A stretch of 64,000 nucleotides of DNA from Marinoscillum furvescens DSM 4134 (GCF_003386095.1 NZ_QREG01000017.1:62001-126000); one strand, 5' to 3'. Positions 1 through 9,157 are shown, counted from the first letter of the stretch. Notes: generated by a model from the letters alone, not told the origin. Translations and numbers: made by a program.

Positions 1-2060
1 ATGGTCGTGAACTGGTAAACCAGGATCATCCGCTAGTAGTGGAGATTTGGAACCTCGTTTTCATGCAGTTTAACCGCCAGGCTGACGGTAGTTTGAAAAA
101 CTTGCCTCAGCAGCATGTAGACACCGGTATGGGCTTTGAGCGGCTGGCTATGGCCGTGCAAGGCAAACAATCCAATTATGATACCGACGTTTTTCAGCCG
201 TTGATCCAAATGGTAGCCAAGCGTGCAGGTGTTACGTATGGAAAAGATGAAAAAATTGATATCGCAATCCGCGTGATAGCTGATCATATCAGGGCGATTT
301 CTTTTACCATCGCTGATGGGCAGCTGCCCGGAAACGCCAAGGCGGGCTATGTAATTCGCAGGATCCTTAGACGAGCGGTTCGGTATGGCTATACCTTCCT
401 CAACTTCAAAGAGCCATTTCTTACAGATTTGGTGAGCTTGCTTGCAGATCAGTTTAAAGAAGTGTTTCCAGAATTGGATGCGCAGCGAGCATTTGTGGCA
501 AAGGTGGTTCGTGAAGAAGAAGTTTCCTTCTTACGCACCCTCGATAAAGGCCTGAAACGTTTCGAAGGGATAAAAGCTGAAATGGATGGCAAAGTCATCG
601 ACGGTCAGAAAGCATTTGAGCTGTATGATACCTATGGCTTTCCTTTAGATCTTACTTCGCTGATCGCTCGTGAAAACGGGCTTTCGGTAGATGAATCGGC
701 ATTCCAGCAGGAAATGGAAAAGCAAAAGGCACGCTCGAAAAGTGCTGCACAGCAATCTACAGGTGACTGGATCGTAGTGCACGAAGCAGATACTTCTGAG
801 TTTTTAGGCTATGAGCAGCTACAGGCTACATCTAAGATCACCCGATACAGAGAGGTAAAGCAAAAGAATAAATCCTTTTTTCAGATCGTCCTGGATCAGA
901 CACCCTTTTATGCAGAAAGTGGAGGCCAGGTAGGAGACACAGGTGTGCTGGAAACTGCGGACGAAAAAGTTGTCATTTTTGATACTAAAAAAGAAAATGA
1001 CCTTATCGTGCATTATGCGAAAGCTTTGCCTAAAAACCTGGAAGCTACTTTTGAGGCAAAAGTAAATGCAACAAGGCGTAAACTTACTGAGAACAATCAC
1101 TCAGCAACACACTTGTTACATGCAGCTTTGCGTGAAGTGCTGGGAGATCATGTGCAGCAAAAAGGCTCTTTGGTAAATGATGAAGTGCTTCGCTTTGATT
1201 TTTCGCATTTTGCCAAAGTCACAGATGAGGAGATTGCTCAGGTAGAGGCTATAGTCAATCGCAAGATTCGTGAAAACATAGCACTGGGAGAAAAGCGAAA
1301 CGTCCCCATTGCTGAAGCACAGGAGATGGGAGCCATGGCCTTATTTGGTGAAAAGTACGGTGAGTTTGTTCGGGTAATTACCTTTGACCCTGAGTACTCT
1401 GTAGAGCTTTGTGGTGGTACACACGTGCCGGCTACAGGGCAGATAGGTTTGCTGAAAATAGTCAGTGAGAGTTCGGTAGCTGCTGGCGTGAGACGGGTAG
1501 AGGCCATCACTGCAGACAAGGCTGAGGCTTATGTACAAGGTCAGTTAAACCTACTCGCTGAGCTTAAAGAGCTCTTGAAAAACCCTAATGATCCTAAAAA
1601 GGCTGTAGCTTCACTGCTCGACGAGCGCAATCAGCTGCAAAAACAACTCGAAGAACTGAACCTGCAACAAGGAAGTGCCCTGAAAAAGGAGCTTCTGGAT
1701 GCTGCACAGGAAATAAATGGTGTCCGGTTAATCACCCAGGAAGTAAAGTTGCCAGACGCCAATGTGCTAAAACAACTGTCATTTGAACTCAAAAATGAAG
1801 TTTCCAATGTACTGGTAGTGCTTGCTGCCAACCTGAACGAAAAACCAATGCTTAGCGTCATAATGGACGAGAGCCTGGTGAAAGCTCATGGACTCAATGC
1901 CGGAGAAATGGTGCGGGCTATGGCTAAAGAAATTCAGGGTGGAGGAGGCGGACAGCCATTTTATGCCACGGCTGGTGGTAAAAATGTGGCTGGTTTAGCT
2001 GCTGCACTTCAAGTAGGGAAACAACTTATTGGAGAAAAACTGAACACAGAGATCAAATGA
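1..2060 (+). CDS. alaS: Alanyl-tRNA synthetase, 5' end cut off by the window edge
   Basis: Class II synthetase that charges tRNA-Ala in the cytoplasm. The frame is open from base 3, so the apparent GTG start at 39 is internal; about 686 residues are present and roughly 190 N-terminal residues (most of the catalytic core) lie outside. Seen: the end of the aminoacylation domain (EIWNLVFMQFNR), the editing domain with the zinc-site motifs HSATH and CGGTH, a coiled linker, and the C-terminal C-Ala domain with a glycine-rich GGGGGQP motif. The stop overlaps the gatB start by four bases (ATGA), so the two translation genes are probably translationally coupled. The family assignment is secure. Confidence 0.98.
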   Translation, partial: GRELVNQDHPLVVEIWNLVFMQFNRQADGSLKNLPQQHVDTGMGFERLAMAVQGKQSNYDTDVFQPLIQMVAKRAGVTYGKDEKIDIAIRVIADHIRAISFTIADGQLPGNAKAGYVIRRILRRAVRYGYTFLNFKEPFLTDLVSLLADQFKEVFPELDAQRAFVAKVVREEEVSFLRTLDKGLKRFEGIKAEMDGKVIDGQKAFELYDTYGFPLDLTSLIARENGLSVDESAFQQEMEKQKARSKSAAQQSTGDWIVVHEADTSEFLGYEQLQATSKITRYREVKQKNKSFFQIVLDQTPFYAESGGQVGDTGVLETADEKVVIFDTKKENDLIVHYAKALPKNLEATFEAKVNATRRKLTENNHSATHLLHAALREVLGDHVQQKGSLVNDEVLRFDFSHFAKVTDEEIAQVEAIVNRKIRENIALGEKRNVPIAEAQEMGAMALFGEKYGEFVRVITFDPEYSVELCGGTHVPATGQIGLLKIVSESSVAAGVRRVEAITADKAEAYVQGQLNLLAELKELLKNPNDPKKAVASLLDERNQLQKQLEELNLQQGSALKKELLDAAQEINGVRLITQEVKLPDANVLKQLSFELKNEVSNVLVVLAANLNEKPMLSVIMDESLVKAHGLNAGEMVRAMAKEIQGGGGGQPFYATAGGKNVAGLAAALQVGKQLIGEKLNTEIK

Positions 2061-3523
2061 TTTCACCTGAAGTAAGGGCAAAGTATAAACTCGTAGTAGG
2101 GCTGGAGGTGCATGCGCAGCTGCAGACAGCTACGAAAATCTTTTCATCAGACAATAATTCCTTTGGGGACGCTCCCAATACGAATGTGAGTGTGATTTCT
2201 TTGGGGCATCCCGGAGTAATGCCAAAGCTGAACGAAAAAGCGGTGGAGTACGCGGTTCGCATGGGCTTAGCCTGTAATTGTGAAATTACCGAATACCAGT
2301 ATTTCGATCGCAAAAATTACTTTTACCCGGATTTGCCAAAAGGCTATCAGATCACACAGGACAAAACCCCCATATGTGTCGGTGGTGAAGTGCCAGTAGT
2401 GTATGATGAAACCAAACACAGCACTGTAAAGCTCAATAGAATTCACCTCGAAGAAGATGCAGGCAAATCCATTCACCTGGAGGGAGAGCCTGATTCTTTG
2501 ATAGATCTCAACAGGGCAGGAGTACCGCTGATCGAGATTGTAACCGAGCCTGTGATACACTCGCCTGAAGAAGCGGGTGCGTTTGTGGCGGAAGTTCGAC
2601 GAATTGTAAGGTACTTGGGGATTTGTGATGGCAATATGGAGGAAGGTTCACTACGCTGTGATGCCAATGTGTCCATCATGCCAGTGGACGCTACCGAGCT
2701 CGGTCGCAAAGTGGAGCTCAAAAACATGAATTCCATCAAACATGTGATCAGAGCTATCTACCATGAGATGGACCGACAGATTCGCATGACCGAAAATGGA
2801 GAAGAAATCATCTCCGAGACGCGTACCTATGATGTGGCTACCGGAGATTCTACGGGTATGCGCACTAAAGAGGAGCTAAACGACTACCGGTATTTTCCAG
2901 AGCCAGACTTAAGTCCTCTGCATATTACAAAAGACTGGTTGGAGTCTGTTCGGTCTGCCATGCCTATGCTACCTGCTGGTTTCAGGGAAAAGTTTAGAAA
3001 AAGCTATGGCCTTAGCGAGTACGATGCTCAGGTAATTACAGATAGAAAAGAAATGGCTTACTTCTTTGAGTCCTTGTGTCAGGCCACAAACAATTACAAA
3101 GCTGCCGCAAACTGGACCATGGGACCAGTCAAATCTTATTTGAATGAAAGCGGTAAAACCATAGATCAGCTGCCCATTTCTGTAGAATCTTTAGCTGGAG
3201 TGATTACACTAGTGGAGAAAGGCACGGTGAGTTTCTCGGCTGCCAGTCAGCAGCTCTTTCCTTATTTATTGGAGCATGCAGAGGTATTACCAGATCAGGC
3301 TGCGGAAAAACTTAACCTGGTGCAGGATTCGGATTCAGATAGTATTCAGCCAATAATTGATGAAGTGATTGCTGCCAATCCAGCTAAAGTGAAAGAATAC
3401 CTAAAAGGCAAAAAAGGATTGATCGGCATGTTTATGGGGGAAGTCATGAAGAAGACGAAAGGAAAGGTAGACCCCAAGGTGGCGAATAAACTTTTAAGAG
3501 AATCGTTAGAGACAGTAAAATAG
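2057..3523 (+). CDS. gatB: Aspartyl/glutamyl-tRNA amidotransferase subunit B
   Basis: GatB is the kinase/transamidase and tRNA-binding subunit of GatCAB, which converts Glu-tRNA-Gln or Asp-tRNA-Asn to the amidated form using ATP and ammonia delivered from GatA. The 488 residues match the usual family length. Seen: the N-terminal GLEVHAQL signature, a catalytic cradle with RKNYFYPDLPKGYQ and GSLRCDANVS, and a C-terminal YqeY-like tail (GLIGMFMGEVMKKTKGKVDP). It starts on the ATGA overlap with alaS; gatA and gatC are not in the window. The next gene begins five bases after its stop, so all three may share a transcript. Confidence 0.98.
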   Translation: MISPEVRAKYKLVVGLEVHAQLQTATKIFSSDNNSFGDAPNTNVSVISLGHPGVMPKLNEKAVEYAVRMGLACNCEITEYQYFDRKNYFYPDLPKGYQITQDKTPICVGGEVPVVYDETKHSTVKLNRIHLEEDAGKSIHLEGEPDSLIDLNRAGVPLIEIVTEPVIHSPEEAGAFVAEVRRIVRYLGICDGNMEEGSLRCDANVSIMPVDATELGRKVELKNMNSIKHVIRAIYHEMDRQIRMTENGEEIISETRTYDVATGDSTGMRTKEELNDYRYFPEPDLSPLHITKDWLESVRSAMPMLPAGFREKFRKSYGLSEYDAQVITDRKEMAYFFESLCQATNNYKAAANWTMGPVKSYLNESGKTIDQLPISVESLAGVITLVEKGTVSFSAASQQLFPYLLEHAEVLPDQAAEKLNLVQDSDSDSIQPIIDEVIAANPAKVKEYLKGKKGLIGMFMGEVMKKTKGKVDPKVANKLLRESLETVK

Positions 3524-3528
3524 TTAAT

Positions 3529-4653
3529 ATGAAGTCGATACAAACAGCATTAATAGTGCTCACACTTACAATTTTTATAAGCTCTTGTAATGATGGCGGG
3601 AGTAGTAGTGATGGAGTACGGGTATTTGGTAAAGTAGAAAACCCCATAGAAGGTGAGCAGGTTGTTTTCAGTGAGTTTAAAGACGGAGGGCTCTTGCCTT
3701 TAGATACTCCTACTGTAGACATGTCTGGAGCATTCGAATTTTTTGTATCAGCTGAAGGGCAAAGCTTCTATCGTTTGAACTTTTACAATCGACAGCAAAT
3801 GAACCTGATCCTGGATGGTACTGAAGATGAAGTAGAGATCCTTTTGGAAGGAGACAATCCACAAGGGGAAGTTTCCGTCAAAGGGTCTAAGCACACGCAG
3901 TATTTGAAGCAGATAGAGGGAATGGTGCGCGATCAGCGACAAGACATACAGGACTTAAATCAGGAAGCCATTCAAGCTAGAATGGATAATGATCAGCAAA
4001 CCCTTGAGCGCCTTACAAATGAATATTATGACTTGATGCGCGTGCGTCAGGGCGAACTCAAAGAGCTTATTTGGAATGTAACTCCTTCGTTAGCCGTATT
4101 CTATGGGTTGGAAAATTTGAGCATTGAAGAGAATTTTGAGTTTTACGATAGTGTAGCTCAAAAAATGAATGCCGGGCTACCTGAGCATGAGTTTACCAAA
4201 CAGCTTGTAGCAAAGGTGGACGGTGCCCGAAAGCTGGCTGTAGGAGCTGAAGCTCCGGAGATAGAGTTGCCAAATCCTGATGGAGAGATGATTTCGCTGA
4301 GTTCGCTGAGAGGAAACTATGTGCTCGTCGATTTTTGGGCTGCCTGGTGCAAGCCATGTAGAGCCGAAAACCCTAATGTGGTAAGGTTGTACAATCAATA
4401 CAAAAATGAAAACTTTGAAATCTTGGGCGTGTCTTTGGACAGAACAAAAGATGCCTGGGTAAAAGCCATCGAGCAAGATGGACTTCCGTGGAAGCATGTG
4501 TCGGACCTGAAGTATTTCAACTCAGAGGCCGCAGCTACTTATCAGATCTCAGCGATACCTGCTACTTACCTGATTGGTCCTGATGGTAAAATCATTGCCA
4601 AGGGGCTCAGAGGTGCAACGCTCAGAGCCAAGCTCGAAGAGATTTTTGGCTGA
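3529..4653 (+). CDS. TlpA-family thioredoxin-like lipoprotein with N-terminal DUF4369-like domain
   Basis: Probable periplasm-facing thiol-disulfide reductase of 374 residues. The N-terminus is a lipoprotein signal (hydrophobic run followed by ISSC, Cys about residue 20). Residues about 30-125 look like the beta-rich DUF4369 domain common in Bacteroidota, followed by a charged helical stretch, then an AhpC/TSA-thioredoxin domain from about residue 235 with the redox motif WCKPC after LVDFWAAW and the cis-proline region SAIPATYLIG. The family usually reduces disulfides in cytochrome c maturation or other envelope proteins; the specific partner is not visible. Five bases separate it from gatB, so it may be cotranscribed, with no functional link obvious. 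Confidence 0.9.
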   Translation: MKSIQTALIVLTLTIFISSCNDGGSSSDGVRVFGKVENPIEGEQVVFSEFKDGGLLPLDTPTVDMSGAFEFFVSAEGQSFYRLNFYNRQQMNLILDGTEDEVEILLEGDNPQGEVSVKGSKHTQYLKQIEGMVRDQRQDIQDLNQEAIQARMDNDQQTLERLTNEYYDLMRVRQGELKELIWNVTPSLAVFYGLENLSIEENFEFYDSVAQKMNAGLPEHEFTKQLVAKVDGARKLAVGAEAPEIELPNPDGEMISLSSLRGNYVLVDFWAAWCKPCRAENPNVVRLYNQYKNENFEILGVSLDRTKDAWVKAIEQDGLPWKHVSDLKYFNSEAAATYQISAIPATYLIGPDGKIIAKGLRGATLRAKLEEIFG

Positions 4654-4663
4654 TAAGCACCAA

Positions 4664-5185
4664 TTATAAAAACATCTTCTGAAGCGCCTCCCACAGGCGC
4701 TTTTTTTGTGCCGGATCGGCTGCAAGGTCAGCTGGTGAAACCGATACCAAAATGCGGTGCCCTTTGGTCTCTACTGGAGTATAAGTAGCGATGCTTTCTC
4801 CCAGTTTCAGCTCTAGCTCTTTATGATAGCCAAAGCACAGCAGTTGCTTGTAGTGAGGATCGTAGCTGTTGATGCCTTCCATGAGGTGAGCTGCGTTGAA
4901 GTCTTTCTTGATGGCCAGTAAAATCTTTACGAGCAGCTCTTTGTCTGTAGAGGTCAACGGAGGCGTCCAGATCGCCAATTCATGGGTTTTCGGCGCAATC
5001 TTAGGGATAGTAGGTGTCGGAGTTGCCTTATCCTCTTTTGGAGTTGCAGGCACCGGAGCTTTGGCAGGCTCCTCGTTTTTGGAAGGAGGAGTAGCGGCAG
5101 GACTTTGCTCTTCAGTATGTGCTCCTTCATCTACCAGGTAGATAGGTTCTGTGATAAAAAGCGGTAAATGTTGGTCCTCTGTCAT
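4664..5185 (-). CDS. Small proline-rich protein with a possible DNA polymerase III psi (HolD)-like C-terminus
   Basis: 173 residues, no signal peptide or membrane segment. Residues about 20-75 are a low-complexity Pro/Ala/Thr/Lys-rich linker. The C-terminal 90 residues look folded: a helix (LLVKILLAIKKDF), a strand region (KQLLCFGYH), then ILVSVSPADLAADPAQKKR followed by LWEAL. That last segment resembles the end of HolD psi subunits (pattern L-x-P-x-x-L-x-x-x-P-x-x-K-x-x-LW). This is a resemblance judged by eye, so the function remains open. The start overlaps the thioesterase stop by four bases, so they are cotranslated. Its 3' end lies ten bases from the convergent TlpA-like gene. Confidence 0.6.
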   Translation of the reverse strand: MTEDQHLPLFITEPIYLVDEGAHTEEQSPAATPPSKNEEPAKAPVPATPKEDKATPTPTIPKIAPKTHELAIWTPPLTSTDKELLVKILLAIKKDFNAAHLMEGINSYDPHYKQLLCFGYHKELELKLGESIATYTPVETKGHRILVSVSPADLAADPAQKKRLWEALQKMFL

Positions 5186-5703
5186 CCTATTTTAAAGATT
5201 TCTTTTAGCTCTGTAGCATCTTCAGGTTTCATGCGCTTGCCTAGTACGAGGCGTAACTGACGTCTTCTCAATGCCCCTGCGTAGAGCTCCTTTTCAAACT
5301 CGGTTTCTGGCTTCACTTCAGGTACGTCTATTGGTCTGCCTGTCTGATCTACGGCTACAAAAGTGAAGAATGCACTGTTGGTCTCTATTTTTTTACTCGA
5401 AGGGATATCTTCAGCTGTCACTTCGATGTATACTTCCATGGAAGAGCTGAAGGCCCGCGTTACAAAAGCATTTAGTGTTACTACATTACCCAGCTGAATA
5501 GCTTTTGAAAACGAAATGTTATCTACAGAGGCAGTGACTACAATGCGATTGCTATGCCGCTGCGCAGCTATGGCAGATACTATATCCATCCAGTGCATCA
5601 GTCGACCTCCCATGAGGTTGTTGAGGGTATTGGTATCATTGGGAAGGACCATTTCGGTCATAGTCACAAAAGAGTCCTTACAGGTTTTTATCTTTTTTGC
5701 CAT
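5182..5703 (-). CDS. Acyl-CoA thioesterase, hotdog fold (YciA/BACH type)
   Basis: Hydrolyses acyl-CoA thioesters to free acid and CoA in the cytoplasm. About 173 residues with the family signature NDTNTLNNLMGGRLMHWMD, the Asn/Asp-Thr-Asn and GG motif of YciA/acyl-CoA hydrolase hotdog proteins. I start it at ATG 5703 rather than the in-frame GTG at 5727, because a good -7 promoter box (5732-5739) would place the transcript start at about 5725. It follows pcm by four bases and overlaps the next gene by four. The chain-length preference cannot be read from sequence. Confidence 0.9.
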   Translation of the reverse strand: MAKKIKTCKDSFVTMTEMVLPNDTNTLNNLMGGRLMHWMDIVSAIAAQRHSNRIVVTASVDNISFSKAIQLGNVVTLNAFVTRAFSSSMEVYIEVTAEDIPSSKKIETNSAFFTFVAVDQTGRPIDVPEVKPETEFEKELYAGALRRRQLRLVLGKRMKPEDATELKEIFKIG

Positions 5704-5707
5704 GGGG

Positions 5708-6355
5708 TTATTTCCAGCCTTTTTCACCTCGCAAAGGTACGAAGCTGAAGTTTTTAAATGTTTTTTTTGAGATTTTGTTTGGGGCCACTTTGGTGAGTTT
5801 ATACATCACCTGGCTTTTGTTGTTTCCTACAGGTATTACCAGTTTGCCTCCCACTTTGAGTTGTCTCACCAGATCTTCCGGTAGACTAGGTGCACCAGCG
5901 GTGACTATGATGCCATCATAGGGTGCCTGCTGTGGAAGGCCTTTGGAGCCATCCCCGTGATAAAAATGTGGGCGATAGCCCAGCTGAGGAAGAAACTGTC
6001 GGGTCCGGTCGTGCAGCACGCGGTTGTACTCTATGGTGTGTACCTCAGCCCCAAGCTCTAGCAATATACTCGCCTGATAGCCAGAGCCTGTTCCTATTTC
6101 TAAAATCTTGTCCCCTGATTGAATTTCCAATAACTCAGTTTGAAAAGCCACTGTGTAGGGTTGGGAGATCGTTTGGCCTTCACCTATCGGAAAAGCTTTG
6201 TCTTCGTAGGCATGGGTTACGAAAATTTCGTCAAAGAAAAAGTGGCGTGGTAGCTTGAGCATTGCCTTGAGAATACGCTCATCACGTATTCCTTTAGCGG
6301 CTATTTCTTTTACCAGCTGTTTGCGCATGCCCTTATGGCGATAACTATCTTCCAA
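5708..6355 (-). CDS. pcm: Protein-L-isoaspartate O-methyltransferase
   Basis: Repairs isoaspartyl residues in damaged proteins by SAM-dependent methylation in the cytoplasm. 215 residues, normal for the family. Seen: the substrate-side motif IGEGQTISQPYTVA, SAM motif I ILEIGTGSGYQA, the acidic motif IEYN, GDGSKGLP, IIVTAGAPSLP, and the C-terminal FVPLRGEKGW that closes most bacterial Pcm proteins. It is followed on the same strand by the thioesterase after four bases. The divergent riboflavin synthase start lies 54 bases upstream, so both promoters must fit in that gap or inside the neighbours. Confidence 0.97.
   Translation of the reverse strand: MEDSYRHKGMRKQLVKEIAAKGIRDERILKAMLKLPRHFFFDEIFVTHAYEDKAFPIGEGQTISQPYTVAFQTELLEIQSGDKILEIGTGSGYQASILLELGAEVHTIEYNRVLHDRTRQFLPQLGYRPHFYHGDGSKGLPQQAPYDGIIVTAGAPSLPEDLVRQLKVGGKLVIPVGNNKSQVMYKLTKVAPNKISKKTFKNFSFVPLRGEKGWK
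5732..5739 (-). promoter_or_regulatory. -7 promoter box for the thioesterase gene
   Basis: The minus strand reads TACCTTTG, a perfect match to the Bacteroidota -7 consensus TAnnTTTG. It lies inside the last codons of pcm, 28 bases before the chosen thioesterase ATG. No convincing -33 TTTG was found. It implies the thioesterase and its partner can be transcribed separately from pcm. Confidence 0.5.
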
Positions 6356-6409
6356 TTACTTATTATTGCAGAAATGAGGTTAAACGAACTTACCGAAGAC
6401 GACAACTCC

Positions 6410-7000
6410 ATGTTTACAGGCATCATCGAATCATTGGGCAATCTTACAGAATCTCGTAGAGAAGGGACCAACCTGCATTTGAAAATTTCTTCGAATATTA
6501 GTTCAGAGTTACAAGTAGATCAAAGCGTAAGTCATAATGGTGTGTGCCTGACTGTAACGGCCGTTGAAGGGGACGCTCACTGGGTAACGGCCGTGGATGA
6601 AACTTTAGCTAAAAGTAATATTGGAGGTGTGAAGGTAGGGGATCAGGTCAATCTTGAGCGCTGCCTTCAGATGAATGGAAGATTTGATGGGCACATTGTA
6701 CAAGGACATGTAGATACTACTGCTCGGGTGGTAGATATAAAAGATGAAGGCGGCTCCTGGTTGTTTACCTTCGAACTGGCTCATACAGAGCTGATGGTAG
6801 AGAAAGGTAGTGTTTGCATCAATGGGGTGAGTCTTACTTGTTTTGATGTCTCTGATGATCGGTTTAGTGTCGCCATTATACCTTATACTTTTGAGCATAC
6901 AAATTTTAATATGTTAGAAAAAAACAGTATTGTTAACATCGAATACGATATTGTAGGGAAATACATTCAAAAACTAACCAAAACCCGGCTGCACCAATGA
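6410..7000 (+). CDS. ribE: Riboflavin synthase, alpha subunit type
   Basis: Dismutates two 6,7-dimethyl-8-ribityllumazine molecules into riboflavin plus a pyrimidinedione, the last step of riboflavin synthesis. 196 residues made of two lumazine-binding barrels; seen: the N-terminal MFTGIIES that fixes the start at ATG 6410 (upstream in-frame ATGs at 6335 and 6374 would add residues not found in the family), SHNGVCLTVTAV in barrel one, GHIVQGHVDTTA and KGSVCINGVSLT in barrel two. The stop overlaps the LytTR regulator start by four bases. No FMN riboswitch is apparent in the 54-base upstream gap, which is too short for one. Confidence 0.97.
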   Translation: MFTGIIESLGNLTESRREGTNLHLKISSNISSELQVDQSVSHNGVCLTVTAVEGDAHWVTAVDETLAKSNIGGVKVGDQVNLERCLQMNGRFDGHIVQGHVDTTARVVDIKDEGGSWLFTFELAHTELMVEKGSVCINGVSLTCFDVSDDRFSVAIIPYTFEHTNFNMLEKNSIVNIEYDIVGKYIQKLTKTRLHQ

Positions 7001-7698
7001 TCCTTAATTGCATGATTGTGGATGATGACGAAATGTCACGTCTGCTCGTAAGTAAATTTGTAAAGGAAACAGATTTTTTGAACTTGAGCCACGTGCTCGA
7101 AGACACGCTTGAAGCACAGAATATACTCATCAATGAGAAGCACAACGATGTAGACCTGGTGTTTTTGGACATAGAGATGCCTGAAATGTCAGGGCTTGAA
7201 TTGGCTAAAAAACTTCAAAATACGTATCCAATTATCTTCATCACTTCCAAAAAGGATTATGCTATTGAAGCGTTTGAAGGTGATGTGTTGGATTATTTGG
7301 TAAAGCCTATCGAATACCCGCGATTTGTCAAAGCTGCCACTAAAGCAAAGGAACATCGCGAAAAGGAGTTGTTACTAGCCGAGCAGGAAGACCATATTTT
7401 TGTAAAGTCTGATTCACGGTTTGTGCGCATTCCTTATCAGGATTTATTCTTCGTAGAAGCACTGGCAGACTATGTGATTTTCAACACGGTAAAAGGAAAA
7501 TTTATCGTGCACCACACCATGAAGGGAATCGAAAAACGATTGCCAATTAGTATGTTTAGTAGGGTGCACAGGAGCTATATCATCAATCGCAGCAAAATCA
7601 ATCAAATTGAAGATTTTAATATATCAATTACAGATAAGATCATTCCTATAGGGGCATCTTATAAGGAAGAGTTTTTAAAACGCATCAACATGCTCTAA
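6997..7698 (+). CDS. LytTR-family response regulator
   Basis: DNA-binding response regulator of 233 residues. The receiver domain occupies about residues 1-125 with the acidic pair DDD near residue 9, phospho-acceptor Asp58 in VFLDIEMPEMSG, and Lys in DYLVKP. A LytTR DNA-binding domain covers about 135-233 (FVKSDSRFVRIPYQDLFFVE, RVHRSYIINRSKI). Such regulators normally pair with a histidine kinase of the LytS/YpdA type; none is adjacent. It overlaps ribE by four bases and the convergent PAP2 gene by 14. Targets are unknown. Confidence 0.95.
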   Translation: MILNCMIVDDDEMSRLLVSKFVKETDFLNLSHVLEDTLEAQNILINEKHNDVDLVFLDIEMPEMSGLELAKKLQNTYPIIFITSKKDYAIEAFEGDVLDYLVKPIEYPRFVKAATKAKEHREKELLLAEQEDHIFVKSDSRFVRIPYQDLFFVEALADYVIFNTVKGKFIVHHTMKGIEKRLPISMFSRVHRSYIINRSKINQIEDFNISITDKIIPIGASYKEEFLKRINML

Positions 7699-8242
7699 AC
7701 TTTGGGTAGAGGGTGATGAGCCCTCTGCACCAGACGTATCCAAAAGTGATGCCTATCAATGCACCTACAGTGACGTCCGTGGGGTAGTGCACGCCCAGGT
7801 AAATGCGGCTATAGCTGACCAGGGCAGCCCATACAAGTAGTGCTATAGCTAACGGTGATTTTTCCAAAAAATAGAAAAAAGCAGCCAGACCAAATGTATT
7901 GGCGGCATGGCCAGAAGCAAAACTGAACCCTCTACATTTTCCCACTGTGTAGACCAAACCCTCCAGCAATGGATCTTTGCAAGGTCTCAGTCGTTCAAAA
8001 TAAGGCTTAAGAATGCTCGCGGTAATCTGGTCAGTGCACACGATGACCAAAATAAGTGCAAGCAATGGAAGGTAAAATGACCTGTTGTGACGTTGATATA
8101 ATCTGAATATCAGGTATAAGTACATCGGTATCCATACATACTTGTTGGATAAGAAGGACATAGTCTGGTCCAGGTGGGGTGTTCCCAGACCATTCAATGC
8201 TAGAAACAGGTCAGTATCCCATTGTAATAGGGTTTCAAGCAT
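7685..8242 (-). CDS. PAP2-family membrane phosphatase
   Basis: Integral membrane phosphatase acting on lipid or isoprenoid phosphates such as phosphatidylglycerol phosphate or undecaprenyl pyrophosphate; the exact substrate is not decidable here. 185 residues with about five to six hydrophobic segments and all three PAP2 motifs: KPYFERLRP, SFASGHAAN and SRIYLGVHYPTD, containing the catalytic histidines. It overlaps the end of hemF by eight bases and belongs to the tamL-hemF-PAP2 run. Its 3' end overlaps the convergent LytTR regulator by 14 bases. Confidence 0.93.
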   Translation of the reverse strand: MLETLLQWDTDLFLALNGLGTPHLDQTMSFLSNKYVWIPMYLYLIFRLYQRHNRSFYLPLLALILVIVCTDQITASILKPYFERLRPCKDPLLEGLVYTVGKCRGFSFASGHAANTFGLAAFFYFLEKSPLAIALLVWAALVSYSRIYLGVHYPTDVTVGALIGITFGYVWCRGLITLYPKFRAC

Positions 8243-9155
8243 GTGCTATCCAATTGATGTCTTTTTGAAGCCATTTCAGCGTTTCGGCTTCAGCGCTACC
8301 TGCTGCTGGCTGGTGATCGTAGTGCCATTGGGCTTGTGGGGGCATACTCATGAGTATAGATTCTGTACGCCCATCTGTATCCAACCCAAACTTGGTGCCT
8401 TTGTCCCATACCAGGTTAAACTCTACATATCTTCCCCGGCGTACCATTTGCCAGTTTTTATGCTCGTCGGTATAGGGCTTTGATCGGTATTTATTGGCAA
8501 AGTGTTCATAGATTGGGACAAAACGCTCACCTACACTTTGATGGAATTGCCACAGTTCATCAAATGATTTCTTTTCCTTTTGCTCGTTTAGCTGGTCATA
8601 GAATATGCCTCCAACTCCCCGGGTTTCTTTTCGATGACGAATGTAGAAATAATCGTCTGCCCACTTCTTGAATCGAGGGTAATAAGAGCTGTCCGTTTGG
8701 TCACACACCATTTTGAGTTGCTGGTGCAAATACCCGCCATCTGCTGGATCTACATAATGAGGTGTGAGGTCTATGCCTCCCCCAAACCAGTAGGTACCCT
8801 CGTCGGAGTTTTTTGCTTTGGTCTCAAAATACCGAACATTCATATGGATAATAGGTACCCAGGGGTTTTGTGGATGAAGTACGATGGATACTCCTGTGGC
8901 ATAAAAGGTAGATTTTCCCATTTTCAAGGCCTGCTGAATCTTCTCAGGTAAGTCGCCATGCACGGCAGAAAAGTTTACCCCACCTTTTTCTATCAGGTCG
9001 CCATTGGTGATCACTCGTGATCTGCCACCACCTCCGCCAGCTCGTTCCCACTGGTCTTCGCGAAATGATGATTTTCCGTCTAATGAGATTAGGGAATTGC
9101 AAATGCTACCCTGAAGTGATTTCATCCAGGTTTCAATCAAATCTTTTCTTTCCAT
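8235..9155 (-). CDS. hemF: Oxygen-dependent coproporphyrinogen III oxidase
   Basis: Converts coproporphyrinogen III to protoporphyrinogen IX using O2, a heme synthesis step that marks an aerobic lifestyle. 306 residues, normal length. Seen: the GGGGRSRVI loop near residue 40, NPWVPIIHMNVRYFE, WFGGGIDLTPHY, ETRGVGGIFYD, and the C-terminal GRYVEFNLVWDKGTKFGL and RTESILMSMPP motifs. It begins three bases after the TamL-like gene and overlaps the PAP2 gene, so the three are probably one transcription unit. Confidence 0.98.
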   Translation of the reverse strand: MERKDLIETWMKSLQGSICNSLISLDGKSSFREDQWERAGGGGGRSRVITNGDLIEKGGVNFSAVHGDLPEKIQQALKMGKSTFYATGVSIVLHPQNPWVPIIHMNVRYFETKAKNSDEGTYWFGGGIDLTPHYVDPADGGYLHQQLKMVCDQTDSSYYPRFKKWADDYFYIRHRKETRGVGGIFYDQLNEQKEKKSFDELWQFHQSVGERFVPIYEHFANKYRSKPYTDEHKNWQMVRRGRYVEFNLVWDKGTKFGLDTDGRTESILMSMPPQAQWHYDHQPAAGSAEAETLKWLQKDINWIAHA

Positions 9156-9157
9156 AC

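Noticed and set aside
39-41. GTG at 39 as the start of alaS
   Set aside because: The frame is open upstream to base 3 and encodes GRELVNQDHPLV, which continues the AlaRS catalytic domain, so the gene enters from outside the window.
6356-6409. FMN riboswitch upstream of riboflavin synthase
   Set aside because: The gap is only 54 bases and lacks the conserved FMN aptamer segments.
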